64,000 nucleotides of DNA from Theobroma cacao (GCF_000208745.1 NC_030854.1:30922586-30986585), one strand, 5' to 3'; counted from the first letter of the stretch, positions 36,501 to 49,788 are shown. The notes: a model not told the origin generated them from the sequence alone. Translations and numbers: made by a program.

Positions 36501-36624
36501 GAAAAAGAGGAGGTTAAAAGCTTATGTCTATAGCTTCAGAAGGCAGAATTATAGCAAAGGCAGCTGAAGAAAAAATAATGAAAACTAGAAAAAACATAGG
36601 AAAATCATCTAAATTGATGCATAC

Positions 36625-37279
36625 CATTTCTTCAAATAGCTGTTTTACAGTAGTTTTAAGGTCGCCTTCCCACCGCCCTTCTCTTGCATCTTCTGTCAAT
36701 TGCACTTGCTTTAGTTTTGGTGTGCTTAAATCTCCTTGACAGAAAATCTTCAATTGTGGACACTGTCTCACCATCACCTTTTGCAAGGCCGGAAAGTTAA
36801 AGTTGTGATCCCCTAAGCAAAAGCTTGCTAGACTTGGTAGACAACTTAGTTGCAAATACTTCAGTCGGGAGAAAACAATGCCACCTTCCATTTCATCACC
36901 CCCACATTCTATGATTTCTCTATAATCTCACTGTCAGTTATGCTTATTCTTTTGAGTAGCATCAGGCTCTTAGCTGTTAAGCACGCTATTAAATATATGA
37001 ATCCATGACATCTTGAAACTTCCAGGTTTGTTAAATTTTTGAATGACACCAAAGATGGCACTAAAGTCTTTAATTTGTCACATTCCAGCACTTCAAGAAT
37101 TCTCAAGTTATAGAAAACTGGTATGGGTTGGGACCCTTCCTCCCAGAGATGTGTCAGCTCTGGAAGTTTAGACAACCTCAATTCACTTAACCGAGTGAGT
37201 GCCGATGCATGTCTTTCCTCATCACTGATTTCTTCAGACCAGTGTATTTGACAAAAGGAAGCATCACTCAGAACAAGCT
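36625..37279 (-). pseudogene. LRR exon D, truncated and frameshifted
   Basis: This is a copy of the exon family seen at 53331-52547. From 37279 down it reads the RLSKLPELTHLWEEGSQPIP region, then after a frameshift near 36915 (one base fewer than in C4) EGGIVFSRLKYLQLSCLPSL, and ends LFEEM at a GTATGC donor. Homology to C4 stops abruptly at 37279, so the 5' part of the exon is missing. No sibling exons are adjacent. It also shows how exon C4 would have ended without the LTR insertion. Confidence 0.85.
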
Positions 37280-37608
37280 ATTATGGTCAGCAAACTATAA
37301 CCATAATAGCTATTATGGTCGTGTGCTTATCCTATTTATAAACACTTACAAAAGAAAACTCAATTCTTGTTAAAGAGTATGAAAACTTCTATACGCAATG
37401 GTCAGCATTAGTTTCTAAAATTTTGAAATGGGATTTGCTAGCGACAGATACTGAACAATTCACGGAGAAAAACAATTCTCCCATAAACGGATGAATGAAC
37501 GGGCTTAGACCTTTTAAAAGCAAATTCTAACAGACAGAAATCAATACAAGGCAACCTAGGGGTGGGAATGTTCAAAGACAAACAAATTAACTCACCAGAT
37601 AATTATTA

Positions 37609-38101
37609 TAGATGTAAACCAGATACTCGTTTTTTTTTAAATATCTAATCCGAAACCTTTAGTTATCAAAATATTCAAATTTTATTAAAATTCATATAAA
37701 ATTACAAAATATTATACAAAACCAAATCTTAATATAAAAAATCTATCCATTAATTATCCGAATTTATTAAATACTTCTTTAAGTTGACAAAATTGATAAA
37801 AACTCGAAATGTTTCCCATCCTCTTATGAGTTCAATTCCTACTAATAATAAAATTTTACATATTTATATTTAGGTTAATATAAATTAGCTTTACGTATAA
37901 AGGTTTTTATGACATTATAGATAATCGAGTTCGGGTTTAGTATATGTTAAAGGTGATATCCGAAATCTACCCGAATTCATGTTGACTTTTAAAAGTCTTA
38001 TCTTACTTCATCCTATAATCGAATATAAAAGACTTTAACCTTATATTATCGGATTAGATACTTACGGATACCTATATAATAATAACTTATTTACATCCCT
38101 A
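37609..38101. mobile_element. hAT-like MITE of about 493 bp
   Basis: It begins TAGATGTAAA and ends TTTACATCCCTA, imperfect terminal inverted repeats of a form common in plant hAT MITEs. The same sequence ATAATTATTA lies directly outside both ends (37599-37608 and 38102-38111); an 8-bp hAT target duplication lies within it. A related locus near 31250 lacks the element. It has no coding capacity. Confidence 0.75.
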
Positions 38102-38111
38102 ATAATTATTA

Positions 38112-41100
38112 TTACCAATTATTCTCTTTGTTGTTTCGCATGATCAAGAGTTAGGTACGGTGTTATGTGTCTTTATGGCCCTTGTTGTCGTATCTTGACC
38201 ATAAGGTGAGAGTAAGGCCATCAAGACTTTTATGGCCCTTGTGGGGTGCTTCTAATGAAATGTCCTGGCTGGGTGTGTCTCTCACGCAAAGACCGTGAAT
38301 ACGAGTTTCTTAAAGACTCTTTCATTAATAAACTCATAATATTTTCAAGAAAAGAAAAATGAGTTTGGTACGGAGTAAACTTTGAAAAATGTATTTGCCA
38401 ATATATATTACCTTCATGAGTATTAATATATTATTAAATTTAACAATGTGATTTTTACAATATAAATTTAACAAGAAACTCTAAAAAATTTTAATAATTA
38501 CTAATTATTACAATGATATAACTTGATTTATTTTTGTATACACACACAAATAAATATAAATGAAAATAATATAGTTGTTTATGATAATTATTGTAAACTA
38601 ACAATTTAAATTGGCTTGACCTAAGTTCAAGTTTCTTTCTTCTCAAGCATAATGAAATATACAAAAGCAAACTAATGAACCCATAAATAAATAAATTAAA
38701 CATGAGAGAAGAAGAAAGATAAAATAGTGAAGAAAAATTAGACACCAAAATTGACCTTAGAGACAAAATTCAAATTTAGGTAGATTAGAGACAAAATCTC
38801 TTGTATAATTTATCATCAAAGCACCAATATAGATACCCTTACTCCAAGTAATTTGTCTTTTCCAATTTGGTGCAAACCAAATTATTAGTAAACAACATTC
38901 GCTTGGATTTAGTGGTAACAGTGAAATGAGATGGATAGGGAGATGTTAAGTTCAATTTGTAATGTTTTCTCTTGTATTTATTTTATACATGAGACTTGAA
39001 TTACAAATTAAAATAATTAGGACTAAAGTGGGGTCTGCCATTACACAAAATGATTGAGCCCCTTGTTCGTGGCCGACACTGATGACTAACGGTTGGTACA
39101 GATAAGTAATTCGGTGCATTTGAAAAAGAGGTTGTGAAAGCCAATTTTATGGACCTTATAATGTGAAAACAAGGCTTTTGAGTTTCAGATCTGAAGGATA
39201 TTGGTTATTTGGGATAAGACGTGTTTTGAAAAATCAAGAGTGAAAATCAGAGATAGGGTTCATACTACAGGATTCCAGGGGAATGGACTTCATCATAATA
39301 AATGCGCATGCTACATGTATTACAACAGATAAAAGGGAGCTATGAATAGAATTGCTAAGAGTTAAAATTAGAAGAACATTGAGAGGCCCGATATGAAAGA
39401 GGACCGCCAAACCCAACTTCTATACACTATTTTCCCTTGAAGATGTATGTGTCCACTCATTTGAATAAAGGATCATTATTCTTTTTCCCCCCAATGTTGT
39501 TGAGAGCTCAGCCTTGAGTAATAGGTTTGAGATTTTCTCTTGGAAATTTTTTAGACTAGTGAGAAAGGGGAGGGCATATTACACCTCTTTAATTTCATTT
39601 CTTCCTCATCAGCTTTAAGTCTAATATACTAAAATACTGCCATTTTATTTGTATTCTTTGATACTTCTAATTATACGTTATTGGCAATTTTTTCTTATAT
39701 TCTTAATTTGCTCATCTCTTATAATTTGAACATATGTGTATCCATTTTATTCTTTACTTATTTTCTACCTTATGATTGTAATATTTAACATTCTTTCTAA
39801 TATATTTTTCTTTGTTCAGATATATTATTACCATCAATTATTGTTTTACAACTTCATTATAACTAAAATTTCATTATTAAGCACATAATTTTTTTTTAAA
39901 AAAATTATTAATATAAAAAATTTCATTGTCTAAAGTCTATCTTGAATCAATCGAATTGATTAGAAAAATCAGCAACTCAAACTTAATGAACCTAAATTCG
40001 AATAAATCAACAACTCGAACTTGTCACCCCGAACCCAAAACATTTCGAACTCGAAATGACTATAACCCAAATTCAACCGAACTCAAAATGATTTTAACTT
40101 GCAAAACTAACTGTGGTGCGCCAATCTAGTCTTCTCTTTAAGTAATTTCCAACTCCTTGTAATATAGTTTCCATTCCTTAGCAATAAAACATTGATGTGC
40201 TTTTATCTTATTATCATTTCATGTTATAAGGTTTTTCATATTATAATGCCAGGGTCATTTCAGTATCAAAGCCCTGTTCAAATAGCACTATCCATTCCTG
40301 TTTCGTATGAACTTTCGCTCTTTTTCAGTCCTCCATTCTCTGTTTTTGCCTTTCATTTGGTTACAGTTTCGTTACTGGGATTGCTTACATTACTCCCTGT
40401 TCAACAAAGCCGCCCCCCAACCTCTCCACCCTCCACCCTCTAATCTCTCCAATCCTTCTTTCTCCACCTTCAACTTCTTTCTGCCTTCTTTCTCCACCAT
40501 AAGAGGAAAACCAGGTAAAAAAAAAAAAAGAGGACTCTTTGGTGTGCCTATTAGCACACACACACCATCAAGTAGCTGCTGATAAGACAAGAATATGTAA
40601 TTTAAGACAAACGTACGTATAACCTCAACTGACTCTAAAAATATAAACTTGTTGATTCTAACTTCAAAAGGAATTTTTGCATGAGTTGCATTTGTTCTTC
40701 TTGTCTCATATTTAGATTCCTATTCACCTCAATCATATTAAATTTCAAAAGAGTTGTCAATTTGTCAGAAGAGACTGTTTATCCAAATATGTGGCATGTA
40801 ATAGTGTTGTTGGTCTAAAAGATAGCATATGTGTGAAAAATACAATTTTATGAAAGAAAAAAAGAAACATAAACAAAAACAATATTATGAAGAGCAATCT
40901 CATGTCTATGATAAAGACAAACAATATTATTTGATGAATCATGTCAATGAGAATAACAAAGAATATTATTTGATGAAGTTTATATTATTTAGAGAGCAAG
41001 AGAGAGAGAGAGAGAGCTCTCAATTGTGCAAGCTGTGAAGATACATAACATTAAAAGCTAATAAAAAAAGTCTCCATGTCTCAAACAATGAAATTAAAAT
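38112..41100. other. Non-coding stretch of about 3 kb
   Basis: I find no supported gene, RNA or element. There is a somewhat less AT-rich patch at 38140-38320, an Au-SINE-like patch near 38905-38960 without convincing boxes, a C-rich patch at 40400-40500, and a short GA repeat at 41004-41019. Reading frames here are short and show no family signature. Confidence 0.5.
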
Positions 41101-41109
41101 GCAAGACTA

Positions 41110-42950
41110 GACTTTGCATAATCATCTTCTACAAGAACTTATTTTAAACCTTTTTAACAGAACCTTAACATACTTAACTTGATGAGAAACCTGATCAATG
41201 TACTGCACCACCTCCATTTCCAAAAAGTAGGTCATCAACCCTAGATCAGTCATCTCGAACTCTTTCATCATCTGAGTCTTGAACTTAGTTAAATAATCAC
41301 TTTTAGGACCAGTAATCAAAAGATCATCAACATAAAGGGCAACAATGAGTGACACTGCATCATTTGATGTCAACACATATAAAATAGACTCATTTACACT
41401 TCTTTGAAGTCCTTGGTTCCTAAAGTGTCTATCAACCCTATTATATCAAGCTCTAAGAGCCTGCTTCAGACCATACAGAGCTTTTATCAATTTGCAGACC
41501 TTACCTTTAGTGTCTTTCTATTCATATCTTTTAGGTTGTTCAACAGTCAATTTCCATCCCTCCCTAGCTAACAAAGCAGCAAGCATCCTAATGGTATCAT
41601 GCCTTGCCATAGGAGCATAAGTTTCCAGATAGTTAGCCCTATACACTTGAGCATACCCCTTGACCACTAATCTGGCTTTATACTTATTTACAGAACCATC
41701 AGGATTCAATTTGGTTCTATAAATCCATTTTATCTGAATTACATTCTTGTTTGCAAGTTTGTCCACCAGTATCTAGGTGCTATTCTAATCATCATTGAAA
41801 TTTCAGCATTCATTGCAACTTTCCATTTACTATCCAAAATAGCTTCTTTGAAATTTGTATGGTTTGAGATGGCCATATTGCTCTTATTGTAAATGTCATC
41901 CAGGCTCCTTTTACCTTTAACAACATTTGATTCATCTTCTATATTTGATAACTCATCACCAATGTCAACTTGGACAAGACTTTCAACAGATGTGGTCACA
42001 TTCTTCCAGCATTTTGTAGTTCTTTTTTTCCAGTTCCAATTTTACCCTTTATCAAATCTAACATCCCTACTGACAAAAACCTTTTTTGATTCAATGTTGT
42101 AGAGTTTGTAACCCTTAGATATTTCACTGTAGCTTACTAGCAACGCTACAATTGACTTAGAGTCAAACTTGGTCCTTCTCTCATCAGGGACTTTAGCATA
42201 ACACACACAACCAAATGTTTTTAGATATGAAATAAATGGTTTGTTTTCAAACCACATTTTATAAGATGTTTTTTGGTCCAATACCCTTGTATAAGATCTG
42301 TTCAGTATGTAGCTAGCAGTGTTTACTGCTTCTACCCAAAACTCCTTTAACAAGTGTACCCGATGTAACAAACATTTGCCCATCGTTGTAAACGTGTTAT
42401 TCTTTCTTTTTGCTTTGCCATCCTACTAAAGATTATAGGTAACAGTAAGTTGATGATGTACTCCAAAATCTGTCAAAAACTTTTCAAACTCATCTGAAGC
42501 ATACTCTCTCCCATAATCACTTCTCAAGGTCTTTATTATCATGTTGGAGTAATTTTCAGCTAATGCTTTGAATTCCTAAAGTTCTTTAAGGCATCAGATT
42601 TATGTTTCATGAAGTACACCCAACAATACCTAGTTAGGTCATCAATGAACAAAATATAGTATTTGCTGCCACTTAAAAAAGGTGTTTTCATTGGTCTACT
42701 GATGTTAGTGTGAACTAGTTCTAACTTTATAGCTGCTTTCCATCTGTTTTCCTTAGGAAATGATTTTTTTTTGTTTGCTTACCAAATTGACAAACTTGAC
42801 ACAATGTTTTTAGTTTTGTGATTCTTGGTAAGCCTTCAACTAGTTCGTTTGAAACCATGAGGGATAGAGAATTATAGTTCACATGACCTAGCTTCCTATG
42901 CTAACTTTCAAACATATCATGTTCATTATAAAAGGCTCCATAATAGGCCT
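41110..42950 (-). pseudogene. Ty1-copia pol remnant (integrase and reverse transcriptase)
   Basis: Reading from high to low coordinates: a GAG-pre-integrase region with RKLGH-type sequence near 42890 and a CQVCQFGKQ motif near 42800; an eroded integrase core; an integrase C-terminal region at 42383-42042 (SYILNRSYTRVLDQKTSYKM, then YLKTFGCVCYAKVP); a linker at 41999-41739; and reverse transcriptase at 41766-41518 (IKWIYRTKLNPDGSVNKYKA) and 41376-41122 (ALYVDDLLITG, the catalytic YVDD). The segment between GWKLT and VEQP has been deleted, and many stops occur. RNase H and LTRs are missing. It is inactive. Confidence 0.88.
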
Positions 42951-42954
42951 TTTC

Positions 42955-43993
42955 TCAAGAACATGAGGTCTTGCTAAAGATTATTTGGCCTTGGATTTGC
43001 AGGTCCTGGGTTGTTATTCCATGAGAAGTTTGGGTGGTTCCTCTAACTAGGATTATAGGTATTGCAATATGGGTTATTCTGCTGCCTGTTGAAGTTCCTA
43101 ACAAACTAGACTGAATCAGGATTAAATGGACATTAATCACTTGAATGGCTATCTCCACACAAATCAGAAGTTATAAAGGAGTTTTGAACAACATTTACTT
43201 CCATTGTGTCAAATTTTTTGTTAATGTAGCTACTTGTGCATCAAAGCATTCAGTGCATTAATCTCATAAACACCAGTAGCTTTCTTAGAACTAGATCTTT
43301 GTCAAGGCCATTGGTAATTATTAGATACCATCTCTTCCAACAAATTATAAGCTTCATCGGGATTTGTGCTTATCAATGCCCCACCAGCAACAACATCAAT
43401 TATATATCTGATTGAACTAACCAACCCATTATAAAATGTCTAAACTTGAAGCCATTGAAGAAAACCATAGTGTGGACATCGTTTGAGCAAATCCTTAGAT
43501 TGCTTCTAAGCCTCATATAATGACTTAACATCAAATTGTGTAAAAGATGTTATATCATTCCTCAACTTAGCAGTCTTTATTGGTGGAAAGAATTTTGCTA
43601 GGAATTTTTGAATCAAGTCCTCCCATGTAGTAATAGATCTAGTGGGCAGTGAATTCAACCAACTCTTTGCCTTATCCGTCAATGAAAAAGGAAAGAGTCT
43701 AAGTCTAATAGCATCATCAGTCACCCCGTTATATTTGAAAGTATCACAGATTTTCAGGAAATTAACCAAATGGGAATTAGGATCATCACTGGGTAACCCA
43801 CCAAACTGAATAATGACTTAATCATTTGAATGTAAGCAGGCTTGATCTCAAAATTGTTTGCATTGATAAGAGGTCTTTTAATGCTTTGGTGCAAGCCTTG
43901 CAAAAAAAGAAAAACATAATCTCGCAGAGCTTTGTTCTCTTCAATAATTTGAATTCCAGCATTATTACCATGACTATTATTATCTTCAGCCAT
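42955..43993 (-). pseudogene. Ty3-gypsy gag remnant
   Basis: It begins with MAEDNN at 43993. It continues [20 protein letters not shown], shifts frame near 43770, then reads [20 protein letters not shown] and [20 protein letters not shown], the retrotransposon gag domain typical of Athila/Tat-type elements. A TAG replaces the Trp of YEAW near 43510. Beyond it, NNYQWP- and NPYCNTYNPS-type segments continue to about 42960, where homology switches to copia integrase. It is inactive. Confidence 0.82.
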
Positions 43994-44212
43994 TGTTTGG
44001 TTTAGAGTTTAAACTTGCAAAATTTTCTTTCAAAGTCTTCTAAAAGTTCTTTCTATCTCTAGATCAAAAAGGATAAGATTCAAGTTCCTCTTTTGCATAT
44101 AATGACCAAAGATGTTTGAAAACCAAAAAAATAAATACAATAATAAAATAAAAAATAAGGTTTGAATTAAGACTAAATTTGCTTGGTATTAGTATTCGTA
44201 AAAGTTATAGAA

Positions 44213-46230
44213 AACAATTCCCAAGCAACGACACTAAAAACTTATCAATTAAAATTCTACCTACGCAAGTATACATATTGAATAGATAGTATATTAGTAA
44301 GTTAAGTGTTGATCCCACAGAAAATTGATCTAAAATATTAGTAAGTACTAAAATTAAAACAATTTAGTTTTATTCAAACAATCAAAATTTGGATAATTAA
44401 TTTAGCTAAAAAATTAAGCAACTAAAACTAAAACTAAAATAATTAACACTAATTAAAAATCAAAACAAAGATATAATGGAATAAAAATCAAATTAGAAAA
44501 GCCTAGGATTATAATATCCCTCACATTTCATTTAAATCTTACCTCTCTCTCTTAAATTATTCCAATGAGTTGAATTGTTAATCCAGAGTCCTCAATTATT
44601 TATGATACCTTCCCAAGTCTCTTATAAAAATATCTACTTTAACCAAAACATTATATTCCTATGTGAATTGAAGTGAAAATAGACTCATTAAGTTTAGGTT
44701 CTACTTTGGCTACATACGTCATATAGGTATATTCCTATCCTATACACAAATCAATTTATCCATACAATCAAATAAATATGGTCATATGCTATTTCAATTT
44801 TAATCTACCCTAAACTTCCTTTCCTAAGTTTGTTTAGGTTTCTAAATCAATATAATTGATGATCAAGTAATTAAAAGTATCAAGAACAAATTGGAATAAA
44901 CAATTTAATCCCATTGAAAATAGGCTAGAAAGAGATTAAAATTTTAAACTACATGTGAATTCAATTGCAATCTTAAAAAAAGAAACTTAGCTACTCATGA
45001 TTGCAAAAGTAAATAAAAATATTTGAAGTTTAGCCACCAAGAGTAACAAGAATAATAAAAGCTAAGGACGAAGAAAATAAATATTTTACTAGCCTTGATC
45101 TTCAATCTTCAACCTTAACTTCTAACTTCTTGAATCTTTCTTAGGATTTCTCCTCAATGTGTCTAGGTGGCTAACTTCCCCTTAAGCTAACTATTTATAA
45201 TATAACTTGACCTAATTTTACCTAAACTCAACTATTTTAACCTAAAAACTCTTAATATGGCCTTACAATAAGTATAGGATCTAATAAGGATTTAGTCAGC
45301 CCGAAACTTGCTCTTTTCTGCCTTGTTTCTTCAAGTTTTCCAACTTGATGCCGCGGCGCTCCCTTGGTCTCATGTCTTCTTCTCATCAACTATTGCGCTC
45401 TATCAACTTCTAACATGATTTTCTCCATCTTTGAGGTAGAGTTGGATAAAGTGATCTTTATAAAAGTTGTAGCTCTGGCTCTCAACTTTCTCATCATTCA
45501 AGAATTGCATCATTTACACAATGGAGTGGGAGTTATGCTCAAAATATTGTGACATGTACGAACAAGATCTAAACTCCTTAAATATCTTTCTTCACCTAAT
45601 TAAGCCTTATTCTTCTAGAATCTTACAAAAATATTAAAAGCTAATAAATAACAACTAAACTAAGAGCCTGTTTGGCCTAACTTTTTTCTAACTTAAAAGC
45701 TATTATGAAGCTCTCATGAAAAATAATAGCCTTTAAAATTAAGCTAAAGTTGTTTGGTAAATTTCTTTTTATAAGTTATAATTTTGGTTAAAATTATTAT
45801 AGAGGGCATTTTTTAGAAGATAATATTGTAATTATTTTTAACAGATAAAGATATTTTTGGAACAAAAATAAAAATTTTCTTGTATTTGTAAAAGAAGAGA
45901 AGAAAAAGCTTCTCACATGGGCTTTTTCTGAAGCTTTTTTTTTTAATTTTATTCTTTAAAAAAAAGTTACTTTTTTTAAAAAAAATCTTTTCAAAATTTA
46001 TGTTAGGCCTGGCTTTTGCTTTTAAGAGGTAGATAAGTTAAAAAAAAGCTAGGCCAAATAAGCACTAAGATAAATAAACATAAAATTAATATAAAATAAA
46101 ATAACTTAATAAAAATGAACTAATTAGAAAAATAACTAAAACTAACTAAATTCTAATCTAAACTTAAAAACTTAACTAATTTTTAAGAATAATTTAAGAT
46201 AAAAATAATTCTATAAAATAGAATTATCGT
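44213..46230 (-). mobile_element. Probable primer binding site and LTR of the gypsy remnant, with a nested MITE
   Basis: On the minus strand AGTGTCGTTGCTTGGGAATT (about 44234-44215) resembles the TGGCGCCGTTGCCGGGGA primer binding site of Athila/Tat elements and lies about 220 bp before the gag start. Upstream, TACTTGCGTAGG- and ACTTACTAATATAC-type sequence is typical of these elements' LTR/leader region. The outer limit near 46230 is a guess. A MITE occupies 45664-46071. Confidence 0.4.
45664..46071. mobile_element. MITE with GGCCAAATAAGC-type terminal inverted repeats
   Basis: The left end AGAGCCTGTTTGGCCTAACT and right end, inverted AGTGCTTATTTGGCCTAGCT, match over about 25-35 bp. Inner arms with AAAAGCT / AGCTTTTTCTGAAGC also pair. 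ACTAA appears at both borders but could belong to the repeats, so the target duplication is not fixed. It has no coding capacity. Confidence 0.65.
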
Positions 46231-46239
46231 GTAGCCACT

Positions 46240-47807
46240 CAGTTTCCCCATCTTCTGCTTCTTTTTCTGTTTGGAGTTGGCTTGATGTTCGTTTCTCTCT
46301 CTGCTGCTATCCTTGAGTTGGGTTTTTTGTCTTTTCTTTTCCTTTCTTTTCTATGTGTCTTGCATGCGGTTTATGAAATTGTCTATGTCTATTATTTCCT
46401 CTTTCATTAAATAATGTTGATTTTCTTTCTTTCTCTTATGACATCTTGGCTTCATTAGTTGCTGAAGAATCCAAGTCACTGATTGATGCAGGGTGGAAAG
46501 GAGTTGCTCGAAGAACTAAACAACTTAAGATTTTATTTTATTGATGTTTTGTATTTTTCAGGAATTCTTATATAAATTAAGGATATTTTTGCTTATCTTG
46601 GTTATTTAAATTAGTTAGTGTTTTCTATTTTTCAAGTATTACTGAGTTAGGAATATATTTGGTATTCTGCATTAAATACAGTCTAGAATGTTGCTTATAA
46701 TTTCTTGTGTTGTTTGAGATTTCAGTACGTTTTGGAATATTAATTTTTTTTTTTTGGGTACATGCGGTCTTGGACTGCATTATGGGAGGTACTCATCTCC
46801 CTTTTCTGTTCTCCATCATGGTCCATATTGTCCTTTTTCTTTATCTGTTTCTAAAAGTTACAACTCTAGCTTTATTTTCTTCAATCATGCTTTTTATGTC
46901 ACATTGAACACTTAGGAGGAAGAATTTTTTGTTCCTATTCTTGGTAGACTTATTTTCTGGACTATTTTGGCCTTGTTTACTTGATCCTGCTGGTTTTTTT
47001 ATTATAACCATCTTTAGGTGTTTTGAACTCAGACTTTTAGTTCAAGACCTTTTTATTCCATGTTATTGTCTGTTATATTCTGTCATAGATATCCTTTTTA
47101 TAATTGATACAATTCTGTTGTCATCTACTAAAAATTATACCAGGAGCTTCCTCACAGGAGGCTCATCTACTTCTGTTGCATTAGTTATCTCTAATAAATT
47201 CTTCAAACACCATAATAGTGCCAACCAATTTGGATGGCATATTACCAAAAGGAAGCAGTGATACGTGATCAGGTTTTTGGATGATATATTAATACCATTG
47301 TTTGAAACGAGTAGTCAATGGCAGTACCAAGCACATGTGCTGTATAGTTGATTCTGTTTTGGTTGCATATTCTTTTTTTTTTTCTCTTTGTTCTTCTGTT
47401 ACTTTTTATGCCTGACTCTTATTTTATGATACCATTGAAAGTCTGGATATCTTGGAACATTTATAGTTTACCTTGTCCAAAATTTTCCTTTTCTTTTGTA
47501 CATTGTGCTAACTTAAAATTTCTGAAAAAAAAATGGTCTTGCATGTTGATGTTGGCATTGCCATTTGAAGAATGTATTTCTGATATTGCACGTTTAGTTC
47601 GTAAAATAAAATGGAATGTAATTAAAAAAGATATTCTATGAAAATAAAATATAGTAGGAATAGAATAAAATATTATTATATAATTTGGTTGATGGAATAG
47701 AATAAAGTAAAAATTGCTTTTATGATTTATTACAATGTTTAGTAAGTAAAAATAATTTTGGAAAAACAAAGGGAATATGAGATATGGTATAGATTTCTCT
47801 CCTGCAG
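46240..47807. other. Non-coding stretch upstream of the UGT80 fragment
   Basis: T-rich sequence without recognisable exons. It may be intron sequence of the duplicated sterol glucosyltransferase gene, but none of the upstream exons of that gene was recognised. Confidence 0.4.
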
Positions 47808-49788
47808 ATTGGGGACCAAAGATTGATGTAGTTGGCTTTTGTTTCCTTGACCTTGCCTCTAGTTATGAACCACCAGATTCACTTGTTAAATGGCTGCTAG
47901 GAGGCGATAAGAAGCTTATCTATATTGGTTTCGGTAGTCTTGTGAGTTTTCTTCTAAACAAGCCTTCCCATCTTTTGGATATTTATTATAGTGAAAGATT
48001 GTAATCGTTTTATTTTTCTCGTACAATTTTGACTTTTTTTTGTTGAACACTGTCTCTAAAAGTAGTTTTCATGCATGAATGTGTTTTTCTCTATTCCATT
48101 ACCTTATGATTTTTTGATTATTTTAATAAGTAGAATTGTTTATGTGGTATTAACTTTACTCCCTCCAGAGAATTAAGTGCATTTACCTGTTTTTACGTGA
48201 TTTTACTGTAAAAAAGAATTTATCATTGGCTTCATTAGACCACTCATTCTGTTTCTTTATCATGTTCTGTTAATCTAGAATTAAATTGCTCTAACTGCTT
48301 TTAATTTTTAACAGCCTGTTCAGGAACCAGAAAGGATGACCCAGATAATAGTGCAAGCTCTAGAAAAAACTGGACAAAGAGGCATCATTAACAAAGGCTG
48401 GGGTGGTCTTGGCAATTGTAATTTTCACTCGCTCTCTTCTCACATTTCCTTCGTCAGATGTTTAGTTTTGTTCACTGTATGGAGTGTATAGCGCTTAATT
48501 GTCTTTTGTCCAGTGGCAGAACAAAAGGACTTTGTGTATTTACTGGACAATTGTGCCCATGACTGGCTATTCTCACGATGTATGGCTGTGGTAAGTTGTG
48601 AATGTAAAACTTATAGCTTCTACAGCGGTTGAAAATTATCTGTTCATATTTTATATTTGATGTCATTTTCATGCAAGTGCTAGATATTTATGAGCAATGA
48701 GTTTGGTGAATCATGATTTGTACATATATTTTATATAGAGATAGTGTGTTATATGTCTCAAACAATTGTTCTATTTAGAACCTTTAAACAAGTGGATCCA
48801 TAAGCTCCTTAGCCTTGGAGTTTTTGTTTTGTTAATTTGGTTTTTTTTTAAATGCTGTTGCATAAAGTGTTATTGTCTTCAATTCCCTATATTCTATTGT
48901 CATGGCAACAATAGGAGGGGTGGTAGTTTCATTCGAAGCCTTTTATAAGGAGAAAAGGCCATCATCAAAGTATTTCACTTCTTTATATTTGCTTAGTCAC
49001 TTGCTGAATGCATCATTATTATGCCTTTTTATGTATCCTGAAGTTGAATTATTTACGGGGTGTTCAGTGGAATATTATGAAACTGGTTTGTAATTGGAAT
49101 GGTTGTCTCCCTTGTTCCTTTTAATACTATGGGTGTTGAATTGTGTACCTTCTGATGGTCCCCAAATGGATTGCCTGATGACATTACCTCAATAACACTT
49201 TTTGTTAGTCTTAACTTTTTTGACTGCTAACTGCCAGATGAGACTTGCTGAGTTGTTCTTTCACCATCTCTCGATAAATTCAACCTGACTTGGAGCTCTT
49301 TCCCACTCAAAAATTCATTTTTCCTATTCATGCTCCCACTCTCCTCAAATCCCATTACATTTTTGTATCTTCCTACCTTTTTTTTCCTTTTATCTCTGCA
49401 AATTTCACTTTGCTAAAATTTTGTCATTACTTTATTTTTCTAAAATTTTTAATACTTGTTTTAGTTGACAGAAATTTCTTTTTAATTATCTTTATCCACT
49501 CATGTTGGTGGTCTACAATGGGTGAATATTTTATGAAATGGGTTGATGAGATGCTTCATAAGCGACACAGTTATCTCCTTATTACTTTTCTCTGTTAAAT
49601 GTTTTGAAGAACTGATGTAATTGAGGGCTTGAACAGTAAAGCTCTATTTTGGCTATATGGATCTATTTATTTGTTAATTTGGCCATTATATGTACTTGGA
49701 AATGTGAAGAACTGTGTCCTTGCATGTTTTCCCCAGGTTCGTCATGGTAGAGCTGGAACTACTGCAGTTGGTCTCAAAGCTTTATAAC
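47808..49788 (+). pseudogene. Sterol 3-beta-glucosyltransferase (UGT80-type) fragment, broken
   Basis: Intact UGT80 enzymes move glucose from UDP-glucose to the 3-hydroxyl of membrane sterols. Four consecutive exons of the C-terminal domain remain, each with proper splice signals. 47808-47941 gives WGPKIDVVGFCFLDLASSYE, ending GFGSL. 48315-48417 gives PVQEPERMTQIIVQALEKTG. 48514-48590 gives LAEQKDFVYLLDNC. From 49737, VRHGRAGTTAVGLKAL is followed by a stop at 49785-49787. In the family this last segment reads HHGGAGTTAAGLKA and binds the UDP-sugar; here the first His and one Gly are Arg and the frame ends early. The N-terminal exons and the end of the gene are absent. It is a duplicated relic. 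Confidence 0.85.

Noticed and set aside
38900..38960. Possible second SINE (GGATTTAGTGGTAACAGTGA)
   Set aside because: The B box is poor and the ends were not found.
40192..40590. Overlapping frames around a C-rich patch
   Set aside because: Low complexity (SPPSTL / SFSTFNFF), no homology recognised, no splice context.
42955..43158. Minus-strand frame rich in Ile/Thr
   Set aside because: An alternative frame of the gypsy gag tail; the gag-like frame there reads NPYCNTYNPS with stops.
46707..47641. Hydrophobic plus-strand frames resembling membrane proteins
   Set aside because: T-rich DNA yields Phe/Leu/Ile-rich chance translations; no conserved motif.
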